Part shown: positions 50,401-58,109 of the stretch, piece after piece
Numbering within the stretch: position 1 is the first letter of the stretch
Layout: the number at the start of each line of letters is the position of its first letter
Assembly: GCA_014526335.1 (NCBI GenBank)
Contig: JACTAT010000246.1
Location: 161,001 to 225,000, forward strand
Direction of reading: 5' to 3'
Length of the DNA: 64,000 nt
Origin: Chrysaora quinquecirrha
Lineage: Eukaryota > Cnidaria > Scyphozoa > Semaeostomeae > Pelagiidae
Made by a program: the position numbers and the translations under genes
Notes under the pieces: generated by a model
The model's database searches: none
The model's input: only the letters and a program-made list of their open reading frames with translations
What the model was told of the DNA's origin: nothing

Positions 50401-53400
50401 TTTCAATTTGATTGTCCTAAGGTAAGAGCAGGTGGGTCCAGAGGTTTTGACCACTGGGTTCAGATGGGTTCAGCTGGGTTTGGGTGGATTTAACTTTTAT
50501 AAATTATGGGAAAGATGGACAACTTTGAATTTACCCCAGAACGGTTTATAGGAGAAAACTACAGAAAAGCATCCTTAGTACCTGTCCCTTGGCAACAATT
50601 TTATCATGTTCTTCTTTTTTGAATTTCTCATACTAGAAAAAAAAACAAAAGACCTGACAAATGTGATTATAAAATAAACTAGCTGTTAACACCGTTAAGG
50701 GAATGCTGCTTCAAGGCAGAATGCAACCCGAATACAAGTATTGCAGGAGACTGCCATGAGTAAATCGAAACCTACTCTATAGAATAAGCAATGTTTACTC
50801 TATTGAATATGATCAAAAATCACAGTTCAATAAGCTGCTGGGAATGTGTCATCAAAAAGTAAAACACAAAATAGGATAGCTGTCTGCTCTTGTCTATGTT
50901 GAATTTCAAGCTTAAGTCTTTGCTGTTCATCACTGAAGAAACTCAGAATCCTTTATAGTTAGACAGTGGATAATTAACGGACACTAAATGGGCATCTCAT
51001 AACAAGGGACAAATAATTGGTCCCTAAGGTCATTTCCTTACAAGAACAAACTTCCATACAGTGGTCTCACAGGTCTCTGCAATAAGGAGGTTCTATTAGA
51101 TGTCTTATTATCACCACAAAGGTTCTTAAACGGTTCTTTTGCTTGAATCTCAATGAATAATATATTGGCAGCCCCTTAACGTTTTACCGAAAAAATAAAA
51201 GTAAATCCTAAAATCCTAGATTTTTACAGAATTCAAAAGTAGACAGAAAATTACCTTTTCACTAATGGGAAAGAGAAGCAGAAGAGCACAACATGGTTGT
51301 GGTACCATGCAAAGAAGCTCTGGATCTAGCCCAAAAACATCATAGAATTGCCACTTTGCTCCAGCACCAAGTGATAGCAGGAACTATAATTATAAATTGG
51401 CATTTCCACCTTAATATTTATGAAACATACAAAAATGACATTTGAAATTATAATATAAATAAGAGTATTTGACGAATATGACAGTATATGGCCCATTTAG
51501 CTTAACCTCATCAAGTCACCAATTGATCAAGTCATGATTGTCAGCCCTGTTCCTCAGATCAAACAATTCGCCTGAAAGATCATATGGCATCTACATGCAA
51601 TTGCAAGGGCAGTAATGTGTTTCAAAATTTGGAAGATATCCAAAAAGAAAAATACCAACCATTGAGCATTATAAAAATTGATAGGTAACCCGTACCAAAA
51701 AAGCTAGGAACAAAGCTGGGAAAGCTGGAATTTCCTAGGATTTCCCCAGGTTTCCCAGCTTTTTTCAAAATTTGATCAAAATTAGAGCCCAGGTTTCTGG
51801 GAAAGCTAGGAATTGTTGACCCAGCTTTGTGACATTTCTGGGAAAGCTAGGAATTATTTTCCCAACTTTCTGGGAAAACGAAAACTGGGAAATTCAACAA
51901 ACTTGGAAAATTGTAGAGAATTTTTAACAAAGAAGAAAGCTTTCCCAGTTTTCCTAGCAAGCTGGGAATCATCGCAAAGTCGAGAAAGCACACCAATGCC
52001 CAGCTTTTCTGGGAAAGCTTGGAGGTTAGTGGCCTGGGCTAGAGTGTCTCATTAGCTAATCTGGCGCGAAATCTAAACTGGTTGATGGCGTGGATCAAGT
52101 GTCAGGCAGGCTGTGATTCTCTTTTTGGTCTAGAGGTAGGTAAACCTATTTTTTATCTCTCTGTTGATCTTTCTTTATTCTACTTTTAATAAATCTTTGA
52201 AAAGCTTTTCCTCGACTCTTGTTTGTATATTTAGACTTAAAAAACGAGGCTTTTCTTGCGTGCCTAGGCCAACCTTTTTCTGTTGGGCAATTACAAACTT
52301 AGGCTAGAAGAAACTCTCCCGTCACAATAAAAAGGAAAAACAACATTAGGATATAAAGGGTAAGTTAAAGGGTAAAAAGTTATATATTTATTAGCAAGTT
52401 GATACTCGTTTAAGTAGAGAAATTTCAACTGTTCTTATTGTAGACAAATCCCTAGAAGATTGGTATATGGATAGAGTAGGTAGACCTTATTTCATTCAGG
52501 CACCTCTTTCATTGATTTTCCAGGAATGAAGTGAAATGAAAGTCAAGTAACCTCAACATCAGCTTCTCAAATTCTACAGCCTACCAGACACAGCGCATGA
52601 GATGATGGTATTGATATTCAAACATGAAACAATTTAGGTTGTAGGTAGATTTCAGTAAGATGAATTTAAGACAATCTATATTTCATTTTTTGCTTCTCCT
52701 TCAAGTATCTATTGATATTTTGACAGGGTGTTACATAAATACTCTAAAAGGAACCACAGGTAGACATTTTAATAGGTCCACTCACTACAAGACCAACTTG
52801 CCAAAGTCAAGTTTGCTGCACATTTTGTCAAGTAGCCTGGAGAAACAACAACTTGCTATACTTCACTGGACAAATCAACTCTATCAGCCTTGTCAAATGG
52901 GGGTGAGATATGATAATCTGTTTATGAAGCTCTTTTGAGATTTTCATGAAGACAGACTTCAAAATTTGTTCATATGTTTCAAAATTTGAATTTTGAGCTG
53001 TAGCAAGTTGAGCACAAGATGTGTATGGATGTAGTTCCTGACCAGAACACAGGTTGCAACTTGACCTGCAATGTGTTGCAACTTGGTCTTGTGGTGCTTG
53101 TGGTGAGTTGCCTAGAAATCTTTTGGAGCAAGTTTCTCTTTTAGACATTTTTAATGGTTGTTGTAAATTTGAGTATTTTATAATTTTACAGGGCTTGGTA
53201 ATTAGCTTGCACTATTTCAATGATTTTATTGGCAAAGCAGATGAGAAATTCTTTTTTATCTTTGTTCTAACTTTTATCAAAAGCCAAATGCACAATATTT
53301 TATCAAAACTAAACTTATTAGATATAATATATTGCCTTTCTTGATGTTTCAGAGCATTTTGAAGCTTTTTAAGCTATTTCCCAGCTCTTAAGAATAATTA

Positions 53401-54165
53401 TCCAGCTTTTTTACGCATTTGCCCAGCTTTCCCAGCTATTTCCTAGCTTTCCTAGCCATTTTCTAGCCATTTCCCAGCTTCCCTAGCTATTTCCCAGATT
53501 TTATAAGTATTTCCCAGCTTTCCTAGGAATTTCCCAGCTTTCCTAGGATTCTCCTGGCCAATCACAGTTGCAAGATATTCCCAGCTTTTCTGGGAATTTT
53601 GCCCTTTTCCCCAGCTTTGGAGCTGGGTAAATCTTCCCAGAAATTACCCAGATAATTCCTAGGTTTTCCTAGGAGTTTCCCACCTCTTTTGGTACGGGAA
53701 ATTTTAGAAGCATCATTTAAAGGTTCTTAAACAAAAACTTTTGCTGGAACCTCAATGAATAATATGTTGGCAGCCCTTTAATGTTTTAGCAAAAAAAACT
53801 AAAAATTAATTCTAAAAGAAATTTGTTTTTAATTCTGGGTCACAAAATGAAGGATGTGTCAAGATTGAGCACTTTTGGTCCACAAGCATGATCATGAAAC
53901 TATTATATTAATAATTCAAATTGTAGAATGTATGCTTTCAGTTCATATTGAGTTGAAGACTTGAAATAAGTTAAAAAACAACCGGAAATGAGCTGTCTCT
54001 TGACTGGAAAATCAAATCAAGTAATTTCAGCTTTATTTCATTTTTGCCAATCTTCTAAACCATCACATGATAAAACCTAACCTTACAACTTTTCTCACAC
54101 TGCAAAACTCTGATGGACAAAAATAAATTAAAATCAAACATTCTTATACTTACACTGTTCATAAC
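26328..54165 (-). CDS. UCHL3: UCHL3, ubiquitin C-terminal hydrolase, nine exons visible
   Basis: UCHL3 is a cytosolic cysteine protease that removes small adducts from the C-terminus of ubiquitin (and NEDD8). Nine exons join in phase: 54154-54165, 51255-51383, 50582-50632, 49018-49123, 44306-44388, 28397-28444, 28173-28248, 26625-26683 and 26328-26414. They give about 216 residues; with a missing first exon of about 12-14 residues the length matches the ~230 of the family. Catalytic residues are all present: Gln in FMKQT, Cys in GNACGT, His in KLHFIAF and the Asp split across exons 7/8 (YEL-D-GRK). The C-terminus [11 protein letters not shown] is family-typical. The first exon was not found and may lie beyond 64000. 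One intron is 15.9 kb and packed with repeats. A damaged duplicate of exons 2, 4 and 5 lies at 59359-63579. Confidence 0.93.
26625..26683 (-). CDS. UCHL3: UCHL3 exon 8 (catalytic Asp)
   Basis: 59 bp. The first two bases complete the catalytic Asp codon; then [19 protein letters not shown]. GRKxFPINHG is conserved in UCHL3. Acceptor ttcaag, donor GTAGAT. Confidence 0.94.
28173..28248 (-). CDS. UCHL3: UCHL3 exon 7 (catalytic His)
   Basis: 76 bp encoding [20 protein letters not shown] and then ALYEL plus one base. The His in KLHFIAF is the general base. Acceptor tctacag, donor GTATGC. Confidence 0.94.
28397..28444 (-). CDS. UCHL3: UCHL3 exon 6
   Basis: 48 bp, 16 codons, [16 protein letters not shown], acceptor cctgcag and donor GTAGAA. 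It covers the active-site crossover loop; the E-G-Q-T-E motif is strongly family-specific. Its partner exon 5 is 15.9 kb away. Confidence 0.93.
29400..29520. repeat. Degenerate AATCTT-type low-complexity tract
   Basis: Runs of AATCTT, drifting to AATCTG and AATCTA, over about 120 bp. The same motif recurs at 34930-35190 and 37935-38195. Confidence 0.75.
29610..30150 (+). pseudogene. Penelope-like element 3' part with GIY-YIG domain
   Basis: The plus-strand frame from 29610 reads [20 protein letters not shown], then an in-frame TGA in place of the expected Arg, then [20 protein letters not shown] and [23 protein letters not shown]-x2-C-x3-YVGET and the RxREHL block are the GIY-YIG endonuclease of Penelope-like elements (family knowledge). 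The TGA fits a CGA-to-TGA change. The reverse transcriptase is absent, so the copy is 5' truncated. The 3' part carries a hammerhead ribozyme core at 30078. Confidence 0.8.
30078..30122 (+). ncRNA. Hammerhead ribozyme of PLE type, copy 1
   Basis: Order: stem I strand TTGTAA (30078-30083), core CTGAAGA (30084-30090), stem II GAATTA / loop ATG / TAATTT, core GAAA (30107-30110), short palindromic stem III ACATGT, cleavage nucleotide C (30116), stem I partner TTACAA (30117-30122). All conserved hammerhead nucleotides (CUGANGA and GAAA, cleavage after GUC) are present. The 2 bp stem III is typical of PLE ribozymes, which are thought to act as dimers. Confidence 0.8.
30182..30300. repeat. AAAATTAAAATCAAA low-complexity tract
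   Basis: About 120 bp of near-tandem AAAAT(T/C)AAA units. The 68-codon open frame here (KIKIKI...) is a composition artefact. Confidence 0.85.
30333..30377 (-). ncRNA. Hammerhead ribozyme of PLE type, copy 2 (inverted)
   Basis: Minus-strand order: TTGTAA, CTGAAGA, stem II GAATAT / AAA / ATATTC (perfect 6 bp), GAAA, ACATGT, C, TTATATA. Stem I pairs over about 5 bp. It faces copy 1 at about 210 bp. Confidence 0.75.
30555..30620 (+). pseudogene. Small PLE GIY-YIG fragment
   Basis: CATCTTTAAACATCTAGAAG followed by AGTCCCCATCTTGCCG repeats the sequence at 29738-29775 of the larger PLE copy. A short remnant only. Confidence 0.6.
30866..31350 (-). repeat. tRNA-like dispersed repeat (SINE-like), copy 1
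   Basis: On the minus strand the motif TGGCTGAGTGGTTAGAGGGC resembles a class II tRNA A-box. The flanking sequence (CCACTTATGGAG, GATGCACATCAAA, CCCTTGCCCATCTCTG) is shared with copies near 33800, 43060 and 58110. Its tRNA-like part is eroded. Confidence 0.5.
31461..31482. repeat. Perfect 9 bp hairpin
   Basis: GGCGGACAG-attt-CTGTCCGCC. Function unknown; it lies upstream of the candidate exon at 31767. Confidence 0.5.
31767..31806 (+). CDS. Candidate first exon on the plus strand
   Basis: ATG opens [13 protein letters not shown] and meets a consensus donor G|GTAAGT. An acceptor tttgcag at 32318 would extend it to [20 protein letters not shown], followed by a stop two codons later. The protein is unrecognised. 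It may be the first exon of a gene nested in UCHL3 or a decayed copy. Confidence 0.3.
32541..32825. repeat. Dispersed repeat related to the 16532-17721 element
   Basis: CCCGGAACATGCCCCGAACC, then TTTTGATTCTATACCTAATTT and AAATTCCTTTGAAATGCCTG align with 17485-17721. It lacks the perfect TIR and is a diverged, partial copy. Confidence 0.55.
33780..34130 (-). repeat. tRNA-like dispersed repeat (SINE-like), copy 2
   Basis: The minus strand shows GGCTGGATGGCTGAGTGG (A-box) and, about 60 bp later, GATCTCGAATCCTG (B-box), the spacing of a class II tRNA-type Pol III promoter. The repeat continues on the other side of the hAT insertion from 34868. Confidence 0.55.
34131..34867. mobile_element. Non-autonomous hAT element with 8 bp TSD
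   Basis: The left end CAGGGGCGCAAAT and inverted right end ATTTGCGCCCCTG form a perfect 13 bp TIR. The 8 bp AATCCAAT is present on both sides (34123-34130, 34868-34875). Both features match hAT elements. No transposase is encoded. It split an older tRNA-like repeat. Confidence 0.92.
35260..36400. repeat. Minisatellite arm, about 140 bp units
   Basis: Eight diverged units, each with a GTTGTGCAATTTTGCTGAAAAT-like start, a GGTGCTGATTTCGAATCTGA middle and a GGGGGCAAATTAGG end. Starts are at about 35263, 35400, 35538, 35678, 35823, 35968, 36116 and 36345. Copies lie at 38265-39405 and 54668-55345, and inverted at 41290-42480 and 57057-57558. Confidence 0.88.
36401..37508. mobile_element. Inner TIR element, truncated copy
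   Basis: Starts ATACGGGCGATTCAGC like the full copy at 39406, but the right third is missing where the MITE begins. Confidence 0.8.
36930..37081 (-). CDS. Acidic C-terminal exon-like frame, copy a
   Basis: An AG acceptor is followed by 49 codons and a TAA. The protein is acidic and serine-rich, with [16 protein letters not shown] and [20 protein letters not shown]. The same frame is open in all three copies. Unrecognised. It could be the last exon of a transposase or a captured host exon. Confidence 0.35.
37509..37892. mobile_element. GGGGGTACTTC MITE, copy 1
   Basis: Left end GGGGGTACTTCATTGTTC, inverted right end ACAATGGAAGTACCCCC. About 384 bp, no ORF. It separates the two tandem units. 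Confidence 0.85.
37893..40513. repeat. Tandem duplication unit B (2.6 kb)
   Basis: Second copy of 34888-37508. Differences are mostly single-base length changes in G or T runs, for example near 38810 and 38880. Confidence 0.9.
39406..40745. mobile_element. Inner TIR element, complete copy (1.34 kb)
   Basis: TIRs begin ATACGGGCGATTCAGCTACA and extend about 300 bp with moderate divergence (GTATACAAACTTTGCA, GCGCTCTTTGCTGCAGCATGG). A second inverted pair inside is AAGTGACTAGGACCAC. It is nested in the TTAA element. Confidence 0.85.
39935..40086 (-). CDS. Acidic C-terminal exon-like frame, copy b
   Basis: Same 49-codon frame and AG acceptor as copy a, unchanged as far as can be seen by eye. Confidence 0.35.
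40884..41286. mobile_element. GGGGGTACTTC MITE, copy 2
   Basis: CCCCGGGGGGGGGGGTACTT at the left and GGAAGTACCCCCGGGG at the right. It sits between the inner TIR element and the right minisatellite arm. Confidence 0.85.
41290..42480. repeat. Minisatellite right arm (inverted)
   Basis: The same units as the left arm in reverse orientation. Short open frames inside are unit artefacts. Confidence 0.88.
42500..43050. other. AT-rich low-complexity region
   Basis: Mainly ATTAAAATAAAAATC-like sequence with no exon recognised. The same sequence lies at 57559-58100. Confidence 0.5.
43060..43520 (-). repeat. tRNA-like dispersed repeat, copy 3
   Basis: Minus strand CCACTGAGTGGTTTGAGTC is a degraded A-box; shared flanks are CACCTATGGAGG, GATGCACATCAAAG and CTACCCCATGG. 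Its duplicate lies at 58110-58580. Confidence 0.5.
43590..43815. repeat. Degenerate GTCCTGTTCC tandem repeat
   Basis: Repeats of TCCTGTTCC, GTCCAGG(G/A)TC and TTTAAGCCA(A/T)GAT over about 220 bp. Duplicate at 58645-58870. Confidence 0.6.
44306..44388 (-). CDS. UCHL3: UCHL3 exon 5
   Basis: 83 bp encoding [20 protein letters not shown] and then QALETDE. It matches the FLExxxxMSPEERAxxLE helix region. Acceptor ttctag, donor GTAAAT. Confidence 0.93.
45224..45356. mobile_element. CCGAGGGCATTTCACTC small MITE, copy 1
   Basis: Diverged ends (AAGGGGAAATTCACTCC and GAATGAATCGCCCCTCGG) with the GTACGAGATTTTTATGAAAAC interior. Nested in the palindrome. Confidence 0.6.
46274..46412. mobile_element. CCGAGGGCATTTCACTC small MITE, copy 2
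   Basis: Ends CCGAGGGCATTTCACTC and GAGTGAATAATGCCCTCGG. About 139 bp, no ORF. Confidence 0.75.
46650..46788. mobile_element. CCGAGGGCATTTCACTC small MITE, copy 3
   Basis: Ends CTGAGGGCATTTCACTC and GAGTGAATTGCCCTCGG. Interior closely matches copy 2. Confidence 0.75.
46832..46964. mobile_element. CCGAGGGCATTTCACTC small MITE, copy 4
   Basis: Ends CCGAGGGCGATTCATTC and GAGTGAAATGCCCTCGG, inverted relative to copy 1 as expected in the palindrome. Confidence 0.7.
48130..48345. repeat. Degenerate TTCATTGGTGTTC tandem repeat
   Basis: Many diverged repeats of (T)CATTGGTGTTCA over about 210 bp; the 63-codon frame here is a by-product. Duplicate at 60700-60915. Confidence 0.6.
48352..48825. mobile_element. 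CCGGGGGGGATACTTC MITE with 9 bp TSD
   Basis: Left end CCGGGGGGGATACTTCAATG; right end TTGAAGTAC, then 13 C, then AGG. ACAGAATTC flanks both sides (48343-48351, 48826-48834). TIR related to the GGGGGTACTTC family but a different interior. Confidence 0.85.
48860..48926. repeat. 67 bp near-perfect palindrome
   Basis: CACGGAATAATAA and CTCAACTTATATT are matched by AATATAAGTTGAG and TTATTATTTCGTG across a 13 bp centre. Duplicate at 61428-61494. Confidence 0.7.
49018..49123 (-). CDS. UCHL3: UCHL3 exon 4 (catalytic Cys)
   Basis: 106 bp encoding [20 protein letters not shown] and then [15 protein letters not shown]. It contains the oxyanion-hole Gln (MKQT) and nucleophile Cys (NACGT). Acceptor tttcaag, donor GTAGAT. 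Confidence 0.95.
49715..49930 (+). pseudogene. PLE GIY-YIG C-terminal fragment, copy 1
   Basis: The plus strand shows KNSHIFKHF and then [20 protein letters not shown], the same C-terminal block as the PLE at 29730-29885, with frame disruptions between. Confidence 0.7.
50119..50165 (+). ncRNA. Hammerhead ribozyme core, copy 3
   Basis: CTGAAGA (50125-50131), stem II GAACAT / AGA / ATGTTC (perfect), GAAA (50148-50151), ACATGT. The cleavage position reads GTT rather than GTC, and stem I (TTGCAA versus TTACCG) is weakened, so activity may be lost. Confidence 0.65.
50582..50632 (-). CDS. UCHL3: UCHL3 exon 3
   Basis: 51 bp, 17 codons, [17 protein letters not shown], acceptor ttctag and donor GTACTA. 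The charged helix matches the segment after LLLFPIxEK in UCHL3. This exon is deleted in the downstream duplicate. Confidence 0.9.
51255..51383 (-). CDS. UCHL3: UCHL3 exon 2 (N-terminal UCH domain)
   Basis: 129 bp, 43 codons, acceptor attatag and donor GTAATT. It encodes [20 protein letters not shown], then [19 protein letters not shown]. The WQFxDVxGxDPELLxMVP signature defines UCHL1/L3 enzymes. Confidence 0.93.
51689..53698. mobile_element. CCCGTACCAAAA TIR element with CCCAGCTTTCC repeats
   Basis: TIR CCCGTACCAAAA at the left and TTTTGGTACGGG at the right. Both subterminal regions are packed with AGCTGGGAAA or TTTCCCAGCT units in opposing orientation (51700-52030, 53360-53690). No transposase recognised. 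About 2.0 kb. Confidence 0.75.
54154..54165 (-). CDS. UCHL3: UCHL3 12-nt microexon (VMNS)
   Basis: Four codons, V-M-N-S, sit between acceptor ctttgcag and donor GTAAGT. They supply the residues just before FLLSLG in exon 2, matching the family pattern (E-V-x-N-x-F-L). Phase 0 on both sides. This is the first visible coding exon. Confidence 0.75.
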
Positions 54166-54360
54166 CTGCAAAGACAAACAAGCCAATTGTGAAAATCATA
54201 AAACAAATAATCAATCAATTATAATATCACAAGCTTATAATGCTACCTATTCTAAATTTTAAATTCTACTGAATCGCCCTATTTCTTTTTTTATAGTTAG
54301 GTAGAGTGTCCTCAATTTGTATCATCATTTGTGTCGTGTTGCTTTCATGATAAACAATAA

Positions 54361-54613
54361 TCAAGCAAGCAAGCAAGCAATGTTTATTTGTTAAAGCAGG
54401 TTGGGGGTTCTGGCAGCTATGCAGCTGATGTGGACCTGCAGCTTGTGCCCCAGACTGATATTCTAGAACGAATACCCTGGGTACTCATTACCGACCTCGG
54501 AAGGATGGACAGTTGAGTTGAATGTAGGCTTGTGGAAAGTGGTCCCGACAAGATTCGAACCCACGACCTCACGATCGTGAGCCGAACGCCTTGACCACTC
54601 GGCCACATCACCT
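54361..54613 (-). repeat. tRNA-derived SINE
   Basis: Minus strand from 54613: GTGATGTGGCCGAGTGGTCA (A-box), then GGTCGTGGGTTCGAATC (B-box), a class II tRNA-like Pol III promoter. The 3' end is a (CTTG)n tail at 54361-54380. Length and layout fit a SINE. Confidence 0.8.
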
Positions 54614-54616
54614 GTA

Positions 54617-54618
54617 TC

Positions 54619-54650
<32 letters not shown>

Positions 54651-54660
54651 TAATAGGAAC
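54617..54660. repeat. (AAT)n microsatellite
   Basis: About 40 bp of AAT repeats with one interruption, between the SINE and the left edge of the duplicated block. Confidence 0.9.
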
Positions 54661-55344
54661 AATAACATTTGGGTTGCTGATTTTGAATCTGAACTTATTT
54701 TTCCAAACTTTTTCAGTTCTGGGGTCAAATAGGGACAAAATAGGGCAAACAAGGAAATGAGGACGGAAAATAAAAGTTGTGCAATTATGCTGAAAATTAG
54801 TACAAAGGTAATTTGGGATGCTGTTTTGTATCTTAGCTTTATTTTTCAATACGTTTCAGTCCTTGAGGTGAAGCATGGGTCAAATTGGGGGCAAATGGGT
54901 AAACGGGGGCAGAAACATAAAATTTTGTGATTAAGCTGAAAATTGGTAGAAAGGGTAATTTAGGTGCTGTTTTCGAATCTGAGCTTTATTTTTCAATATG
55001 TTTCAGTTCTGGGGGCCCACTACGGACTAAATGGGGCAAATTAGGTAAATGGGGCAGGAAAAAGTTGTGCAATTATGCTGAAAATTCGCAGAAAACGGGT
55101 AGTTTGTGGTGTTGACTTCGAATCTATAGGTTTCTTTTAAAACTTTTCTGTTTCCGGGATCAAATGAGGATAAAATCGGGTTGTGGTAGAAAACAACATG
55201 GGTATATGGACTTTGTTTTTTAAAATTTTAAGTTTTGGGGTAACGTGGGCCAAAACGAGGTTATATTGGCTAACTGGTGGCAGAAAATGAAAGTTGTTAC
55301 GTTTTTGTTGAAAATTGGCAGAATGGGGTAATTTGGGATTCGAA

Positions 55345-56677
55345 ATACGGGCGATTCAGCTACAAAGTATACAAACTTTGCATCAGGTGTTGAATTTCAA
55401 TCACACTGTTGACATACAGCTTTGCATCCGTACTGCGCTCTTTGCTGCAGCATGGTAAAATCTGGTTGGTTCGAACTACTGTGAACCTTCACATCACATT
55501 CCGGTCAGGAGATAGCAGCTACTTTTGGTAGCTCCTCCCTTTTCTGCTCATGCGACAGCTTAGGTACTATTAGAGGTCTTGATCGAAAAAAAGTAGCGCA
55601 AATTATGAACTATTATTTAATGCTGAAGTGACTAGGACCACTACAATATTGCATTTATTTCCCTTGTGCATATCACGTCTTGAAGTTCTTGGTCCTTTTT
55701 TGCTTGATCATAAATAACTTCTAAACAATTATGTAGGAAACCATAATCAAGTTAAAAAAATGTTGGCAGGTGTTGTGTCATTTGGAAAAAATCTAATAAA
55801 GCTTCCCTAAAGTGTTACCGTTGCCTTCTTGGTTACGCATTGTTGCAGAAAGTTGTTTTGACCTGTGGCAGCAGCCTTACACATCACTTTCAAAAGAGTT
55901 GATTAGCTCACTATCCGAATCATCTTCATCTTCATCAGAATGATTGTGACTATTTGCCGAGTAACCAAAAGAAGTTTCCATACTAAAATCATCATCGTGG
56001 TTAATGTCATCCAAGTTGCTGACGTCGCCTTAGGTCGAAGATTCGTAGCAATCGTAACGAAGTAAAGGCTGATAAGTGCAAACTATGCTTTTTTTATTTT
56101 ACTCAAAATGACTTTGTAATAAAAAGCGCAATTGTTGATAGAAATACTTGTGAAAACAAAGAATAAAAAGAAAGGGCACAAACTTTTAAAACAACTTTAT
56201 CCATAAATTACTATGCCTCGAGCATTTGTCCTCTGACAATTCTTCAATCTTTAAGATTTAGCTGATGCAAAGTAATTATAAAATAAATAACGAAAATAAC
56301 GAAATTTCTTAATCGCTCAGCATTTTGCAACGATAGCATAACAATGAGTTATACACATCAAACCACAGCAATGCTCTATGGAACTCAAAATTCTCAAGTG
56401 GTCCTAGTCACTTCAACATTATGATTCATATTTCGCGCCACTTCATTTTTCTCCATCAAGACCCCGAGTAGAAACTAAGCTGTTACTCGAGCAGAAAGGG
56501 GAGCTACCTAAAGTAGCTGCTATCTCCGGATTTCATGAAGTTCACGGCAGTTTGAACCAATCAGATTTTACCATGCTGCAGCAAAGAGCGCAGTTCGGAC
56601 GCAAAGCTGAATGTCGACAGTGTGATTGAATTTCAAAACCTGCTGCAAAGTTTGTATACTTTGTAGCTGAATCGCCC
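55345..56677. mobile_element. Inner TIR element, third copy
   Basis: Same ends as 39406-40745; the right end abuts the MITE at 56675 directly. Confidence 0.85.
55877..56028 (-). CDS. Acidic C-terminal exon-like frame, copy c
   Basis: Third copy of the 49-codon acidic frame, unbroken. Confidence 0.35.
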
Positions 56678-57051
56678 CCGGGGGTACTTCATTGTTCAAA
56701 TGACTAGACGTGCCGCCTGTTTTTCCAAACCCACCCATGTCTACCGATAAATTCTTTTTCTCGTGGTACCCATGTATAGAAAAAATAACGAAATTTTTTA
56801 CCCATTTGAACCCACTTTAACGCCTGAGGCAACTCTAAATGCGTCGAAAAGTCAATTGCGCTGAGAACTAAAACGCACTTTTTATCAGGCTTTTCAAAGC
56901 AATGCATATCTAAAATGTTATATATGTTTTTACTACCCATGTGTAGAGATTCTTTACGAAAAATCAACCCATATGTTGGGAAATTGGCGCTGAAAAAGTT
57001 AACCATTTGGGCGGCACGTCTAGTATAACGAACGATGGAAGTACCCCGGGG
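56675..57051. mobile_element. GGGGGTACTTC MITE, copy 3
   Basis: CCCGGGGGTACTTCATTG to GGAAGTACCCCGGGG, slightly shorter than copies 1 and 2. Confidence 0.85.
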
Positions 57052-58109
57052 CATTTAATCACCTAGTTGACCCCAGAACTGAAACTTATTAAAAAATAAA
57101 GCTCAGATTCGAAAACAGCACCATAAATTACCCCTTTCTACCAATTTTCAGTGTAATTGCACAACTTTAATTTTCCGGCCTCATTTCCCTTGTTTGCCCC
57201 CATTTTGTCCCCTATTTGACCCCAGAACTGAAAAAGTTTGGAAAAATAAGTTCAGATTCAAAATCAGCAACCCAAATTACCCCTTTCCACCAATTTTCAG
57301 CGAAATCGCACAACTTTTACTTTTCTGCCCCATTTACCTAATTTGCCCCTTTTAACCCCAAAATGAAAATTTTAAAAATCAAGTTCATATTCGAAATCAG
57401 CACCCCAAATTACACCTTTGTACTAATTTTCAGCAAAATCGCACAACTTTTATTTTTCTGCCCCCATTTACCTAATTTGCCCCTTTTCAACCCCAAAAAA
57501 TAAAAATTTCGAAAAAATAAAGTTCATTTTCGAAATCAGCACCCAAAATCACACCTTTAAGCTTCATTCCAACTCTTTACCTGATACTTGAATTCAAACA
57601 TAACATTAAAATAAAAATCAAATGTAAATAAAAATTGAAAACTAAAATAAAAATGTAGCGAAAGCATATTGAAAGTAGAATTACAATAACAATTACAATA
57701 ACAATTAAATAAGATTGAAATTCGTGACTTAATCCAAATTGAAATGAAAATGACATTAAAGTTGAAGTAAATCTTAGACAGTAATCGTAGACCTGGAATC
57801 ACATTTAAAACTCATGCTAATGTTACTGCTATTTTAATATAGTTTTAATCTCAATTTCAGTGTTAAACTTCAACTTGTTTTTATACTGAAATTAACTCAT
57901 ATTGGACTTGAACATTAAGTTTTAAATCCCTTTTAAATGACTTTTAGTGGAGTAAAAATTAGAAACAAAATAGAAAAGAAATAAACCAAGATATCAGCAA
58001 AGAATTTAAATAATTCAAAAAGCAGTGTAGCTATTGGGAAGTGACTTCAAAAATTTTAAAACATTTTTAGACTATTGAAATAAAAACCAAAAATCGAAAA
58101 GATCTGGCA

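Larger units (their letters stand above)
49291..50509. mobile_element. 1.22 kb TIR element with 8 bp TSD, carrying PLE sequence
   Basis: Ends CCATAATTTATAGAAGTTAA and its inverted match TTAACTTTTATAAATTATGG, then CCCACCTGAAC-type subterminal repeats. GAAAGATG occurs at 49283-49290 and 50510-50517, a perfect 8 bp TSD. Inside are a Penelope GIY-YIG fragment and a hammerhead core. No transposase. It lies between UCHL3 exons 3 and 4. Confidence 0.85.

Noticed and set aside
53054..53344. 96-codon plus-strand frame with overlapping minus-strand frame
   Set aside because: Interior of a TIR element; no conserved domain seen on either strand.
54540..54613. Functional tRNA gene
   Set aside because: A- and B-boxes are present but the sequence continues into a body and (CTTG)n tail, and no clean cloverleaf acceptor stem was seen; a SINE fits better.
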